This document shows positions 1 through 8,414 of a stretch of 64,000 nt of DNA, in pieces. This stretch comes from Acidobacteriaceae bacterium (GTDB lineage Bacteria; Acidobacteriota; Terriglobia; Terriglobales; Acidobacteriaceae), in contig JANXUR010000075.1 of assembly GCA_025356095.1 (NCBI GenBank), forward strand, positions 54,351 through 118,350, read 5' to 3'. A model generated the notes under the pieces. The model did no database searches. It saw only the letters and a program-made list of their open reading frames with translations, and was not told the origin of the DNA. The translations under genes and the position numbers were made by a program. Each line of letters starts with the position of its first letter. Position 1 is the stretch's first letter.

Positions 1-2
1 TC

Positions 3-80
3 TACGATGTGGTCGTCATGTTCAGCCCGACCAGCGGCAAGGCTTGCCGCGGATCGCAGATTAATGTAAGCATGCAATAG
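3..80 (+). CDS. 3' end of a gene cut by the window edge
   Basis: An open frame enters from the left edge and stops at TAG 78-80, leaving 25 residues that end in SQINVSMQ. Third codon positions are mostly G or C, and a strong hairpin follows at 114-139, both as expected for a gene end. The other two forward frames are also open for a short way, so the choice of frame is not secure. No function can be assigned. Confidence 0.4.
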   Translation, partial: YDVVVMFSPTSGKACRGSQINVSMQ

Positions 81-113
81 CCGTGTTCATTTCCTTGGAG
101 TAGACCTAAGACT

Positions 114-139
114 GGCCGGGTGGCGATAGCCGCCCGGCC
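114..139 (+). terminator. Hairpin after the partial upstream gene
   Basis: An 11-bp stem with one G-U pair (GGCCGGGTGGC / GCCGCCCGGCC) closes a GATA loop. No T run follows. It lies between the partial gene and the leader of the secreted protein and probably ends upstream transcription. Beyond it, 140-293 holds only leader sequence; I see no other gene. Confidence 0.5.
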
Positions 140-306
140 CCCCGCTCCCCCCGCCTGCCCACCGCTCAAACTTCTTTCCCGAAGTTGCAGGAATTTTCCA
201 GCCGTCTTCGTTTTTCTGATTATGGAGCGTCCCCCACGGGCTTTCGCCCTTCCGGGAATCGAGCCGTTGTGCGCAAGCCTCCCGTCGCTCCCCAAGGAGA
301 ATGAAC

Positions 307-2775
307 ATGAAAGCTCAACTCACCCTCGCTCTGTGTGTCTTCGTCCTCTTGCTGGGCACGATGTCCGCCCAGACCAGCCGCAAGCCTTCAGCGAAGCATG
401 CGGCATCAGCCAGCCCCACCGCGACCGGGACCACCGACAAGACAGACAAGACCGACAAGACCGATAAGACCGATAAGACAGACAAAAAGCCGTCGCAAGC
501 CATCAACGGCAAGATTGTGGATGCCGTCACTAACGCATATGCCGCCCCGGACGACCACCTGCTGTGCGAATTTACCCTGCCGCAGTTGCTCGAACTGCAA
601 CCAATACGAGGCGTCGCGTACCTCACCGAGGCGGATGATAGCCGGATCAAGACCGAGGTAATCCGCAGCATCAATTCCCCCGAAAACAGCGATGGCATGA
701 GCTCGGATCAGATTCAACTGTTCATAGATGCTATCCAGAAGCTGGATCTTGCCGGGCGGACCCCGGGACAGGGTCTCGCGGCCATCATGCAGACGCTGTA
801 CCGCGCTCAGTTGGACGCTACCAAAGAGGTGGCGAAGAAAAAGGTGGATTCGATTCCCGGGTTGGCGGCTGAGAACAGCAGCTACAAGGCGGAGATCGAC
901 TCGGCAAAGACGCGGCAGGTGGTTCAGGCGATCATGGGCGAGGCCGCCCAAAAGAGTCGTGATAACAAAGCTGGGTTAGGAGAAACTGCGGCTGCCTCGG
1001 CAGAAGCCGCAGCTGCGTCAGCGGAATCCGCGGTAAGCAACACCATCTCTCAGGCCACAAGTCTGTCGAGCGCCGTCTCCAAGTCGGCCCGCGGGGCCGT
1101 CAGTGCACTGGTGAAGCCGCTCGACGTGGGCTGCTCATTCCAGATTCTGACCTGGCAGGACACCCGGCTCACCTTTGGCCGCAGCGTGGCGGATCACTTT
1201 ATCGCCGTGCAATTCACGGTGCGCAACGTGAACGACAAGGAGGAATTCATCGTCCACGACGCTCAGGTGCAGGTGAATCACGACATCAACAAGTCGCTTG
1301 GCCGTTACTTTGCTGGCGTGGATAAGGTGCACATTGAAGCCTTCAACAACGCCGGCGAAGCTCTGACCAAGCGGGGAATCGCAACAAACATTCTGTCGGC
1401 GGCGGGAGCGATGCTCAGTACGCTCCAACCGATTGTGGTGGTGGACAATTTCAGCAACGCGGTGGCCGCGTTCAACGGAGGCGCTCTGCCCGGGTTCAAG
1501 AACACGGTGCAGGACCACCAGAAAGACCAACTGCTCGCCATTGCCAACAACGGATTCTCCGCCACCAGCACCTTCAAGACCGTGGTAAGCAAGTCGGGCT
1601 CCGCCACGTTCTACACCTGGATTCCGGTGGAGCAGCTTCTGGAAGGATGGTGGGTTCAGGACTGCGCCCGGAAGTTGATACTCCCAGGTGCTCCGCGGCA
1701 GGGGCAGACCGTTGGTCTCGATATCGCCCGCGCTCAGCAAGTCTGCAACGACCTCACGCCGGAAACTCTAACCAAGGTCGAGTACCGGCAGTGGTCGCCA
1801 ACCGCGCAACAGATCTTTCGCGATCTCACACACGGTGTGATTGCGGGCATCCACGTGCGGGAAGACTCCAAGAATCAGATCTCCATGACCGACCTCAAGT
1901 GCCCGGTTACGCCGACGGGCGAGATTGACTTCACCCACGCGGTCAACGGGGCCATCAGTTGCGATGCCGCGGGCCAGAACCTAGACAAGGTGAAGAGCGT
2001 GCAGTTCATCAATGCCGACAACGATGTTGACCCCGCGGTGGGCACGGGCACGGTGAGCGTCCATGGCGACAATACTGCCGCCACCGTCGAGTTCATGGTG
2101 GCGCAGCTCTCTGGCTTGACCGGAACCGCGTATAACGTGTTCGCGATAGCCACGGACGGAACTCAAACCGCAACCGGGCTCAAGGTGCACCTCGGCTCCG
2201 GCGCGAGCTTGAACAGTCCGCAGAACCTGACGCTCGACTTGGCCAGCCCTGACAAGGTGGTGTTGGCGGGGCGCAACCTCAACACCTTGGACAAGGTCTG
2301 CTTGGTGCTTGATAAGGCTAGCGACACGGTGAGCGTGACCAAGGACTCTGCGACGCAAGCTTCGCTGGCAGAGGCGGATTTGGTTACCGCCAAGCTGACG
2401 GTGGGCAAGTGGGGAGTTTATGCCGGCGCGTGCCCGACGACGGCGACAGATAGCAAGGTGGTGATCGAAGTAACCACGTCGGCTCCGGTGATCAAGAGCC
2501 TTTCCGAAGCTAACGCCAAAGTGGGCGATTCTATAAAGATTCAAGGCATCAATTTGGCTGTGGTGACGAAGGTGACCTTCGGAGGGCAGGCGTCGGCAAG
2601 TCCAACGGCTGTGACCTCAACTGAGGTGGACGTGGAGGTGCCGACCGGTGCGAACAACGGTGCTCTGACGGTCTCGGGATCAGGCGGAACTTCGGCACCG
2701 TCGGCCAAGGAATTGACGGTGACGCAGGCTGCTGCAACACCAAAGAAGCCCAAGACTCGGAAGGATAAGCATTAG
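307..2775 (+). CDS. Secreted protein with C-terminal IPT/TIG-like domain
   Basis: The product (822 aa) begins with a Sec signal peptide ending near MSAQT. A DKT tripeptide repeat follows (DNA 436-486), then an Ala/Ser-rich stretch around residues 220-260. The last ~100 residues (about 726-810) match the IPT/TIG immunoglobulin-like fold: APVIKSLSE, VGDSIKIQG, ATSTE-type strands and a final ELTV strand. The middle is not recognised. ATG 307 is preferred to ATG 301 because AAGGAGA (294-300) would touch the first ATG but sits 6-7 nt before the second. A cell-surface or periplasmic role is likely; the exact function is unknown. The tail is basic (KKPKTRKDKH). Confidence 0.8.
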   Translation: MKAQLTLALCVFVLLLGTMSAQTSRKPSAKHAASASPTATGTTDKTDKTDKTDKTDKTDKKPSQAINGKIVDAVTNAYAAPDDHLLCEFTLPQLLELQPIRGVAYLTEADDSRIKTEVIRSINSPENSDGMSSDQIQLFIDAIQKLDLAGRTPGQGLAAIMQTLYRAQLDATKEVAKKKVDSIPGLAAENSSYKAEIDSAKTRQVVQAIMGEAAQKSRDNKAGLGETAAASAEAAAASAESAVSNTISQATSLSSAVSKSARGAVSALVKPLDVGCSFQILTWQDTRLTFGRSVADHFIAVQFTVRNVNDKEEFIVHDAQVQVNHDINKSLGRYFAGVDKVHIEAFNNAGEALTKRGIATNILSAAGAMLSTLQPIVVVDNFSNAVAAFNGGALPGFKNTVQDHQKDQLLAIANNGFSATSTFKTVVSKSGSATFYTWIPVEQLLEGWWVQDCARKLILPGAPRQGQTVGLDIARAQQVCNDLTPETLTKVEYRQWSPTAQQIFRDLTHGVIAGIHVREDSKNQISMTDLKCPVTPTGEIDFTHAVNGAISCDAAGQNLDKVKSVQFINADNDVDPAVGTGTVSVHGDNTAATVEFMVAQLSGLTGTAYNVFAIATDGTQTATGLKVHLGSGASLNSPQNLTLDLASPDKVVLAGRNLNTLDKVCLVLDKASDTVSVTKDSATQASLAEADLVTAKLTVGKWGVYAGACPTTATDSKVVIEVTTSAPVIKSLSEANAKVGDSIKIQGINLAVVTKVTFGGQASASPTAVTSTEVDVEVPTGANNGALTVSGSGGTSAPSAKELTVTQAAATPKKPKTRKDKH
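436..486 (+). repeat. 9-bp tandem repeat, 5-6 units, in coding sequence
   Basis: Units GACAAGACC/A with GATAAG variants encode repeated Asp-Lys-Thr just after the signal peptide of the IPT/TIG protein. Because the period is a multiple of three, copy-number change would keep the frame. Confidence 0.9.
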
Positions 2776-2814
2776 GCCCTCGCCCTCGACGGATGTGAGG
2801 TCTACCGAACTGGG

Positions 2815-2845
2815 CAGAGGCTCCGGATATTTTCCGGAGCCTCTG
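2815..2845 (+). terminator. Hairpin terminator after the IPT/TIG gene
   Basis: A perfect 13-bp stem (CAGAGGCTCCGGA / TCCGGAGCCTCTG) closes a TATTT loop 39 nt after the stop codon. No U tract follows, so it is terminator-like rather than a classical rho-independent terminator. Confidence 0.7.
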
Positions 2846-3026
2846 CGTGTTGGGGCAACAGCCACCAGAACGGAGAAACTGGCCCACGGGAGAGGCCTGT
2901 AACAGCTCAATTGTAGTGCGGCGCGCCTAGCGCGAAAGCGCCCGCAGTTTTGTTGGCCAATTTGTAGGTTGACTCCCATGCAAAAATCCGCCCGTCACTC
3001 GTTTGTATGCGCTTGTTAAGTAAACT

Positions 3027-3102
<76 letters not shown>

Positions 3103-3228
3103 ACTTGCGCGTCCGTGGCCCGGGAGGGCCGACGCGGTGTTTCCGGGTCAACACTTCTATTTTAGCAATCCCGTGGCCTTCGCGCCACTCTCGCCGTGTC
3201 GCTGGCTGTGAATCTTGGCGTCCCCTAC

Positions 3229-3234
3229 TATAAT
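3229..3234 (+). promoter_or_regulatory. -10 box of ribA, possibly leaderless
   Basis: A perfect TATAAT lies 7 nt before an in-frame GTG (3242) and 10 nt before ATG 3245. Transcription would begin at about 3241, leaving almost no leader. No clear -35 box is seen at the usual spacing. Confidence 0.5.
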
Positions 3235-3244
3235 CAAAGCAGTG

Positions 3245-3877
3245 ATGGAACATTCCAGTACAGTTCGGCAAGTTGCCAACGCAGATTTCCCCACCCGCTG
3301 GGGGCAGTTCCGCATTCTGGGCTTTGAAGGCGAAGGCAAGCCCTCGCCCGGAATGTTCTCCGATGCGCGCAAAGAGGCCGCCGTAGCGCTGGTGATGGGT
3401 GACGTCCACACCACGCCGCCGCTGGTGCGCATCCACTCGCAATGCCTCACGGGCGATGTGTTCGGCTCATTGCGCTGCGATTGCCGCGCCCAACTTGAAA
3501 TGGCAATGGAGATGATCGAGGCCGAAGGCGCGGGCATTTTGCTGTATGAGCAGCAGGAGGGACGCGGCATCGGCCTGATGGCCAAGCTGCAGGCTTACGA
3601 ATTGCAGGATCAAGGCCGCGACACCGTCGAAGCCAACGAAGATCTAGGGTTTGAAGCGGATCAGCGCGATTTCTCGTTGCCAGCGCAGATTCTTAAGCAC
3701 TTGGGCGTAGGCAGGGTTCGGCTGCTGTCGAATAACCCCGACAAAGTTGCCGCTCTGGCGAGTGCAGGTATTTCAGTGGTGGAACGGGTGCCCTGCGAAG
3801 TTGAGGCCAGTGAACACACCGAAACCTATTTGAAGACCAAAAAACTGAAGATGGGCCACCTGCTGACGTCGCTATAG
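3245..3877 (+). CDS. ribA: GTP cyclohydrolase II
   Basis: The enzyme opens GTP to 2,5-diamino-6-ribosylamino-pyrimidinone phosphate plus formate and pyrophosphate, the first step of riboflavin synthesis in the cytosol. The 210-aa product has the zinc ligands C67, C78 and C80 in CLTGD...RCDCR, and the motif EQQEGRGIGL near residue 105. It is a stand-alone RibA with no DHBP synthase (RibB) fusion. Start choice: ATG 3245 begins the conserved region; GTG 3242 directly before it and TTG 3215 are in frame. No Shine-Dalgarno is visible, and the -10 box just upstream suggests a leaderless mRNA. Confidence 0.95.
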   Translation: MEHSSTVRQVANADFPTRWGQFRILGFEGEGKPSPGMFSDARKEAAVALVMGDVHTTPPLVRIHSQCLTGDVFGSLRCDCRAQLEMAMEMIEAEGAGILLYEQQEGRGIGLMAKLQAYELQDQGRDTVEANEDLGFEADQRDFSLPAQILKHLGVGRVRLLSNNPDKVAALASAGISVVERVPCEVEASEHTETYLKTKKLKMGHLLTSL

Positions 3878-3960
3878 CGGACGTCGCAGGAACCGGCCGT
3901 GCTGACTGAGGCCGGGGTTTCAAGCACAGCCGTCCCGCCACTTAATTCAATTCGCTGCGA

Positions 3961-5040
3961 TCATTTGCGGCGCGGCAATCGCTTTGGTTTTGCCTTTGCC
4001 TTTGATTCCCCCGCTTCCCTCAATGCAGCGATCAACCCTATGGGATGCCCCACCGGCAGAGTTTCAGTTGCGGCGCGAGCTAACGCAAGATAGCTCTCAC
4101 GCTCCAGCGGCAACTCGTCCAGCACCTGTAAGTGGCGGCGCACCGTTGCCACATCGCCGCGCACCAGCGGGCCACTAAAGCCCCGCGCCGCGCCGAGTTC
4201 GCTATAGTTGGCAATGGTCTGGCGCAAAATAGGCGTAAGAATCCGGCGGGCCGCCGGCCCCGGTGCGACACCCGCCAACTCGCCCACCCGTTCGGCCGAT
4301 GCCAGCAGGCAAGTCAGCAGCGGACACGCAAACGTACAGAACGCATGGTAGGCTGGCTTTTCTTCTTTTGCGATCTGGAACGGAGCGCCACCCAGAGTTC
4401 GCACTAGTTGGCGCGCTACGCGCAGCGCGCGTGCAGTGCCTTCCGTGGCAAAGGGCACGCCTCTGAGCGGTGGCGACGATCCCTTCACAAACGTCATCAA
4501 TGGATGCACTGACGCAACCGCAAGCCCCAAACGCGCCAATGGGGCAAGTTCGCCGCTAGTCAGCAGGCCTGAACTGTGGAAGACAACGAGGTTTTGGGCC
4601 ATTGGGCGCGTGGCTGGTCGTGTCGCTGATTTGGCGGACTGGTTCCCGGCGCTTTGGTTGCGAATCGCCCACAGGCGCGTGGTCAATTCCTCGGCCACTG
4701 TCCCGATGCGCTCGTCCGGGACGCAAATCCATACGACGTCGGCATGCAATTTCGCCGTGGCGATAGCCGAAACCTTGGCGCCTAGCGGCTTGGCCACGGC
4801 TTGGGCACGGCGTTGGGGCTCGGCACCAGACCGGGCGACGATTTCAGTCACGGCAATTCCGGCTGCATGCAAAGCTGCGGCCAAGGTCGCGCCAAGCCGA
4901 CCCGGCCCAACAATCGCCACACTGCGAATCGCTTTGGGTTGGAGACGCGTCGCGCCGTGCGTCGCGGGCAGGGGGGCCTCGCCCCCGCTTCGCTTGCTGC
5001 CTTTACCGTTGGGGAACGGCTTACTGCTCTTGGTTCTCAT
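3961..5040 (-). CDS. Rossmann-fold / DUF2520 NAD(P)-dependent protein
   Basis: After a basic N-terminal tail the product (359 aa) shows the dinucleotide motif VAIVGPGRLGATLAAAL, then WICVPDERI and HSSGLL, as in the Rossmann-like and DUF2520 family related to F420-dependent NADP oxidoreductases and ketopantoate reductase-like proteins. The family is widespread; its substrate is not settled. A short imperfect NQSA/ATRP repeat interrupts the nucleotide-binding domain, and the C-terminus is Lys/Arg-rich. ATG 5040 is chosen because TATGCT lies exactly 7 nt upstream; ATG 5103 is in frame but lacks support. It diverges from the Nudix gene across about 100 bp. Confidence 0.8.
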   Translation of the reverse strand: MRTKSSKPFPNGKGSKRSGGEAPLPATHGATRLQPKAIRSVAIVGPGRLGATLAAALHAAGIAVTEIVARSGAEPQRRAQAVAKPLGAKVSAIATAKLHADVVWICVPDERIGTVAEELTTRLWAIRNQSAGNQSAKSATRPATRPMAQNLVVFHSSGLLTSGELAPLARLGLAVASVHPLMTFVKGSSPPLRGVPFATEGTARALRVARQLVRTLGGAPFQIAKEEKPAYHAFCTFACPLLTCLLASAERVGELAGVAPGPAARRILTPILRQTIANYSELGAARGFSGPLVRGDVATVRRHLQVLDELPLERESYLALARAATETLPVGHPIGLIAALREAGESKAKAKPKRLPRRK

Positions 5041-5047
5041 TGCGGGG

Positions 5048-5053
5048 AGCATA
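5048..5053 (-). promoter_or_regulatory. -10 box of the DUF2520 gene, leaderless type
   Basis: On the minus strand TATGCT is followed by 7 nt and then ATG 5040, so the predicted transcript start is the A of ATG. No good -35 box is present. Confidence 0.4.
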
Positions 5054-5127
5054 GCAGGCACGGGTGCCCTCCCGCTACTTTTAGTACCACAGCCTTTTGG
5101 CACTACGGCCGCGCTGCGCCAGTCCCG

Positions 5128-5133
5128 TATAGT
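5128..5133 (+). promoter_or_regulatory. -10 box of the Nudix gene, leaderless type
   Basis: TATAGT is followed by 6 nt and then ATG 5140. The predicted transcript start coincides with the start codon. A TTGGCA at 5097 is too far upstream (25 nt) for a standard -35. Confidence 0.45.
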
Positions 5134-5139
5134 GAAGAG

Positions 5140-5769
5140 ATGGCTATCCAGAAAAATGCAATGCCCAAGTTGGCTGGTTCGTCCGCATCCGGCAGCTCAA
5201 AACCCTCAAAACGCAAGCCAGCCAAGGGCAAGATTCTGTCCTCCAAAGTGGTGTACGACGGCCCGCTATTCCGCGTGACCGCCGACGACGTACTGGAACC
5301 CAGTGGCGTCCGGGCGCGGCGCGACATTGTGCGCCACAATGGTTCTATTGTGGTAATCGCTGTAGAAGAGATTGCCGGGCAAGAGCCGCGTGTGTTGTTA
5401 GAGCATCAGTACCGCCACGCCGCTGCCGACTATATGTGGGAGCTGCCGGCCGGTCGCATTGACGCAGGGGAGGCAGAGCTTTCCGCCGCCAAGCGCGAGC
5501 TGAAGGAAGAAACCGGATACTCCGCCGCGCGCTGGAAGAAGGCGCTGATGTTCTATGCCAGCCCGGGCTTCCTGCAGGAAACCATGGCGGTCTTCCTCGC
5601 TCGCGGCCTGCGCGCCGGTGTCGCCACGCCTGAAGCAGACGAAGTCATCCGCGTGAAGTTTGTGCCACTATCGGAGTGCGTCAAGATGGCCATCAACGGC
5701 AAATTCCACGACGGAAAGACGATTGCCGGGGTGTTGTGGCTGGCTCAGGTGTTGAAGACGAACGGCTAA
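5140..5769 (+). CDS. Nudix hydrolase, ADP-ribose pyrophosphatase type
   Basis: The 209-aa protein has a basic, low-complexity N-terminus of ~30 residues and then the ADPRase fold. The Nudix box starts at residue ~105 (GRIDAGE, then REL, EETGY) with all metal-binding Glu residues kept. YRHAAADYMWELPAG just before it is typical of ADP-ribose/NDP-sugar pyrophosphatases, which cleave ADP-ribose to AMP and ribose 5-phosphate. The start ATG 5140 fits the -10 box at 5128. Substrate range cannot be read from sequence. Confidence 0.85.
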   Translation: MAIQKNAMPKLAGSSASGSSKPSKRKPAKGKILSSKVVYDGPLFRVTADDVLEPSGVRARRDIVRHNGSIVVIAVEEIAGQEPRVLLEHQYRHAAADYMWELPAGRIDAGEAELSAAKRELKEETGYSAARWKKALMFYASPGFLQETMAVFLARGLRAGVATPEADEVIRVKFVPLSECVKMAINGKFHDGKTIAGVLWLAQVLKTNG

Positions 5770-5788
5770 TTCGCCGATCCCCTACGTT

Positions 5789-5833
5789 CAACCGCACTTT
5801 GCGGTTGACTCCCGCCAGAAGTGCTATCACAAT
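5789..5833 (+). promoter_or_regulatory. Hairpin and candidate promoter before the cold-shock gene
   Basis: TTGACT (5805-5810), a 17-nt spacer and CACAAT (5828-5833) form a plausible sigma-70 promoter. A perfect 8-bp inverted repeat (5789-5796 / 5800-5807, CTT loop) overlaps the -35 box. It could be the Nudix gene terminator or an operator. The promoter would give a csp leader of roughly 135 nt, as is common for cold-shock genes. Confidence 0.5.
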
Positions 5834-5904
5834 AAATGTAACGGGTTTGCAGTTTTTGGGTCTCCGGGCGCAGCTTGCTGAGAGCGAGTTTGCTGCCGGG
5901 AATG

Positions 5905-5977
5905 CTTGGGAAAAATCATCGGTTGAGCGGCAGGCACAAGTGTGCCGCTCAACCTAATTTTTCGGAGGTTTCCCAAG
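5905..5977 (+). promoter_or_regulatory. Structured 5' leader of the cold-shock gene (candidate RNA thermosensor)
   Basis: Three nested pairings are exact: CTTGGG 5905-5910 with CCCAAG 5972-5977; AAAAAT 5911-5916 with ATTTTT 5957-5962; and a 12-bp stem 5921-5932 with 5943-5954. In this fold the Shine-Dalgarno GGAGG (5964-5968) lies in a bulge and the first base of the GTG start lies in the outer stem. A competing short hairpin GGCAC/GTGCC (5933-5937 / 5942-5946) would break the 12-bp stem. Such mutually exclusive folds recall the cspA mRNA of E. coli, which rearranges on cooling. Regulation is inferred. Confidence 0.6.
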
Positions 5978-6186
5978 TGAGTCGTATTCGAGGCACGGTC
6001 AAGTGGTTTAACAACGCAAAAGGTTTTGGATTCTTAGGGCACGATGGCGGCGCGGACGTCTTTGTCCACTACACTGCCATTGAGGCCGACGGCTATAAGT
6101 CGCTCGCGGAAAACGATGCGGTCGAATTCGAAATTGTACAAGGCCCCAAAGGCCCGCAAGCTGCCAACGTAACCCGCGTCGATTAG
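5977..6186 (+). CDS. Cold-shock domain protein (CspA family)
   Basis: This 69-aa single cold-shock domain protein binds single-stranded RNA and DNA and melts RNA structure. RNP1 is KGFGFLG (residues 15-21) and RNP2 is DVFVHY (27-32), with the usual GTVKWFN start. The GTG start at 5977 is fixed by homology and by GGAGG at 5964-5968; reading upstream from 5875 would add a non-homologous extension. The leader forms an extensive structure that includes the ribosome-binding site. A hairpin follows the gene. Confidence 0.95.
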   Translation: MSRIRGTVKWFNNAKGFGFLGHDGGADVFVHYTAIEADGYKSLAENDAVEFEIVQGPKGPQAANVTRVD

Positions 6187-6230
6187 GCGGAAAACCTCCA
6201 ACACAAGTCACCCTGTCGCCAGCACCAGCG

Positions 6231-6258
6231 CTCCGGCCACGATTCGAATCGGCCGGAG
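6231..6258 (+). terminator. Hairpin after the cold-shock gene
   Basis: An 8-bp stem CTCCGGCC/GGCCGGAG encloses the palindrome GATTCGAATC. It lies 45 nt after the stop codon and has no U tract. Confidence 0.6.
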
Positions 6259-6415
6259 TCTGGCGGCTGCTTCCTGCCGTTCCTACTTGTCATTGGAATT
6301 GCACCAAAGCCGTTGCCCTGCGCCCGGCCACGCAGCTACATATGACGCTACACATGAAGCATCTACAATGGCTACATCGGAAGCGAAGCCTGTGAGCCGC
6401 CGCCGACTTTGACCT

Positions 6416-8230
6416 ATGGACAACGCCAGCATTGCCCGCATCCTGAGTGAAACCGCCTCCCTGATGGAAATTGATGGCGGCGACTCGTTCCGCATTCGCA
6501 GCTATCGCAACGCAGCGGAAGCCATTGAGGCCCTGCCCCAGCAGGTTAGCGACCTTGTGGCCGACCCCAGAAAGTTGCTCGCCATCCAGGGCATTGGCAA
6601 AGGTATGGTGGCGAATCTTCAAGAACTGACACAGCAGGGCAAGCTTTCCAAGCACACGGAACTCGTCGCAAAGTACGGTGCGGGAATGCTGGAATTGTTG
6701 AAGATTCAAGGTCTGGGCCCGAAGACCATTGCGCTACTGTGGAGCGCGCATCAGGCGTGCTCGCTGGATGCCGTGGCGCAACTGGCACGCGAGGGCAAGA
6801 TTCGCGAGCTGCCCCGCATGGGCGAAAAACACGAGCAGAAGATACTGAAGGCGATTGACGACTATCGCCGCATCGCCGGGCGTTTTCTGATTGACGACGC
6901 CGAGGCAACGGCCCGTCAGCTCACCGCATATCTGATGCAGCCGCCGTTTGGCGATGGAATTGAAAAGATTACGCCCGCCGGTTCGCTGCGGCGAGGTCGC
7001 GAAACCGTGGGCGACCTTGACATCCTCGTTACTGGCCCGGGATGCGTCACGCCGCCGGGTCGGCAGAAACTGATCGAGCACATACTGCAATTCCCTGCCT
7101 TGGCCGACGTACTGGCCAAGGGCGACAACAAGATCAGCTTCCGCGTGCATACCGGCCTGCAGGTAGACGTGCGCCTGCTCGCTCCAGAAAGCTTCGGCGC
7201 AGCCATGTGTTACTTTACAGGGTCGAAATCGCACAACGTAGCGCTGCGCCAGCGCGCACTGCGCATGGGTTACACGCTCAATGAATATGCGCTCGCCGAG
7301 TTGGCCGAAGATGGCACAGCAGGCAAACCTATCGCTAGCGCAACCGAAGCAGATATCTACGCGGCGCTCAAGCTACCGTACATTCCACCAGAAATGCGCG
7401 AAAACTTGGGCGAGATAGACGCCGCAGAACACGGTAAGCTGCCGGAGCTAATTACTCTGACGGATATTCGTGGCGATGTGCACATGCACACCACCGAAAC
7501 CGACGGTAAGAACTCTATTGCTGAAATGGCCGACGCGGCCATCGCACGCGGCTATCAGTACATCGCCATCACCGACCACAGCAAGGCACTCGCCTTCGCG
7601 AATGGACTCGACGACAAGCGCGCCCTGGAACATATTCGTCGCATTCGCCAGGTGGACGCGCAAACCTCGGCCGAGGCTGCTTCCAGCAGGCAGTCAGGCA
7701 ATAAGTCGGACAAGCCGTCGGGCATCCGAATCCTCGCGGGCATCGAAGTGGATATTCTCGCCGATGGTTCGCTCGACCTCTCCGACGAAGTGCTGGCGCA
7801 GATGGACCTTGTGATTGCCAGCGTCCACAGCCACTTTAATCAGGACCGCGCCCAGATGACTGACCGCCTGCTGCGCGCGTTGGCCAATCCGCACGTTTGC
7901 ATCCTCGGGCACCCTACCGGACGCTTGCAGTTGCGCCGCGCGGCTTACCCGGTGGATATGGAGCAGTTACTACAGGCCGCCAGGCAGCACAAAGTCGCGA
8001 TGGAACTGAACTCTTACCCTGACCGACTCGACCTGAATGACGTGCACCTGCGCATGGCCCGCGAGCACGGCGTTAAAATCGTAATCAACACCGACTCGCA
8101 CCACACCTCACACATGGAGAAGATGAGTTACGGCATCCTGCAAGCTCGCCGCGCCTGGCTCACCAAGGACGATGTGCTGAACACGCTGCCAGCAGATAAG
8201 TTCGTCGCTGCGGTAAAGAAGGGGTGGTAA
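6416..8230 (+). CDS. polX: DNA polymerase X family protein with PHP domain
   Basis: The 604-aa product has the bacterial PolX layout. Helix-hairpin-helix motifs IQGIGKGM (~residue 55) and IQGLGPKT (~95) bind DNA. The palm carries GSLRRG (~188) and DLDILV with the metal-binding Asp pair. The C-terminal PHP domain (from ~355) has DVHMHT and ITDHSKAL, typical of the 3'-5' exonuclease/AP-endonuclease part. The family fills gaps in base-excision repair. No Shine-Dalgarno is seen; a 14-codon frame (6368-6412) ends 3 nt before the ATG. The stop codon lies inside a 14-bp tandem repeat. Confidence 0.93.
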   Translation: MDNASIARILSETASLMEIDGGDSFRIRSYRNAAEAIEALPQQVSDLVADPRKLLAIQGIGKGMVANLQELTQQGKLSKHTELVAKYGAGMLELLKIQGLGPKTIALLWSAHQACSLDAVAQLAREGKIRELPRMGEKHEQKILKAIDDYRRIAGRFLIDDAEATARQLTAYLMQPPFGDGIEKITPAGSLRRGRETVGDLDILVTGPGCVTPPGRQKLIEHILQFPALADVLAKGDNKISFRVHTGLQVDVRLLAPESFGAAMCYFTGSKSHNVALRQRALRMGYTLNEYALAELAEDGTAGKPIASATEADIYAALKLPYIPPEMRENLGEIDAAEHGKLPELITLTDIRGDVHMHTTETDGKNSIAEMADAAIARGYQYIAITDHSKALAFANGLDDKRALEHIRRIRQVDAQTSAEAASSRQSGNKSDKPSGIRILAGIEVDILADGSLDLSDEVLAQMDLVIASVHSHFNQDRAQMTDRLLRALANPHVCILGHPTGRLQLRRAAYPVDMEQLLQAARQHKVAMELNSYPDRLDLNDVHLRMAREHGVKIVINTDSHHTSHMEKMSYGILQARRAWLTKDDVLNTLPADKFVAAVKKGW

Positions 8231-8252
8231 AGAAGGGGTGGTAAAGAAGAGT
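8212..8252. repeat. 14-bp tandem repeat across the polX stop codon
   Basis: Unit GGTAAAGAAGGGGT occurs at 8212 and 8226 and, imperfectly, at 8240. The polX stop TAA (8228-8230) lies in the second unit; the first unit carries the same bases in another frame. The rest of the convergent gap to 8414 holds nothing recognisable. Confidence 0.85.
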
Positions 8253-8414
8253 GGTAGTAGTAGCTTCACCCCGCTTTCTTTCGACGCTATCTACGCTGCT
8301 ATGCTCGCCTTCCGCTTCTCGACGTCTTCCTTGGTTCCTCCTCAGCCCGCCCGGTCGTCGGGCGTCCAATTTGGCTTCGGCGGAATGCGCGAACGCCATA
8401 GCACAAAGGCGCTG

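Noticed and set aside
2..295. 97-aa minus-strand frame at the left edge
   Set aside because: It lies opposite a hairpin and leader, is compositionally poor as protein, and matches nothing I know. The short forward frame ending at 80 fits better.
6368..6412. 14-codon upstream frame ending 3 nt before polX
   Set aside because: It has an ATG but no ribosome-binding site or recognisable leader-peptide pattern, so it is not listed as a gene.
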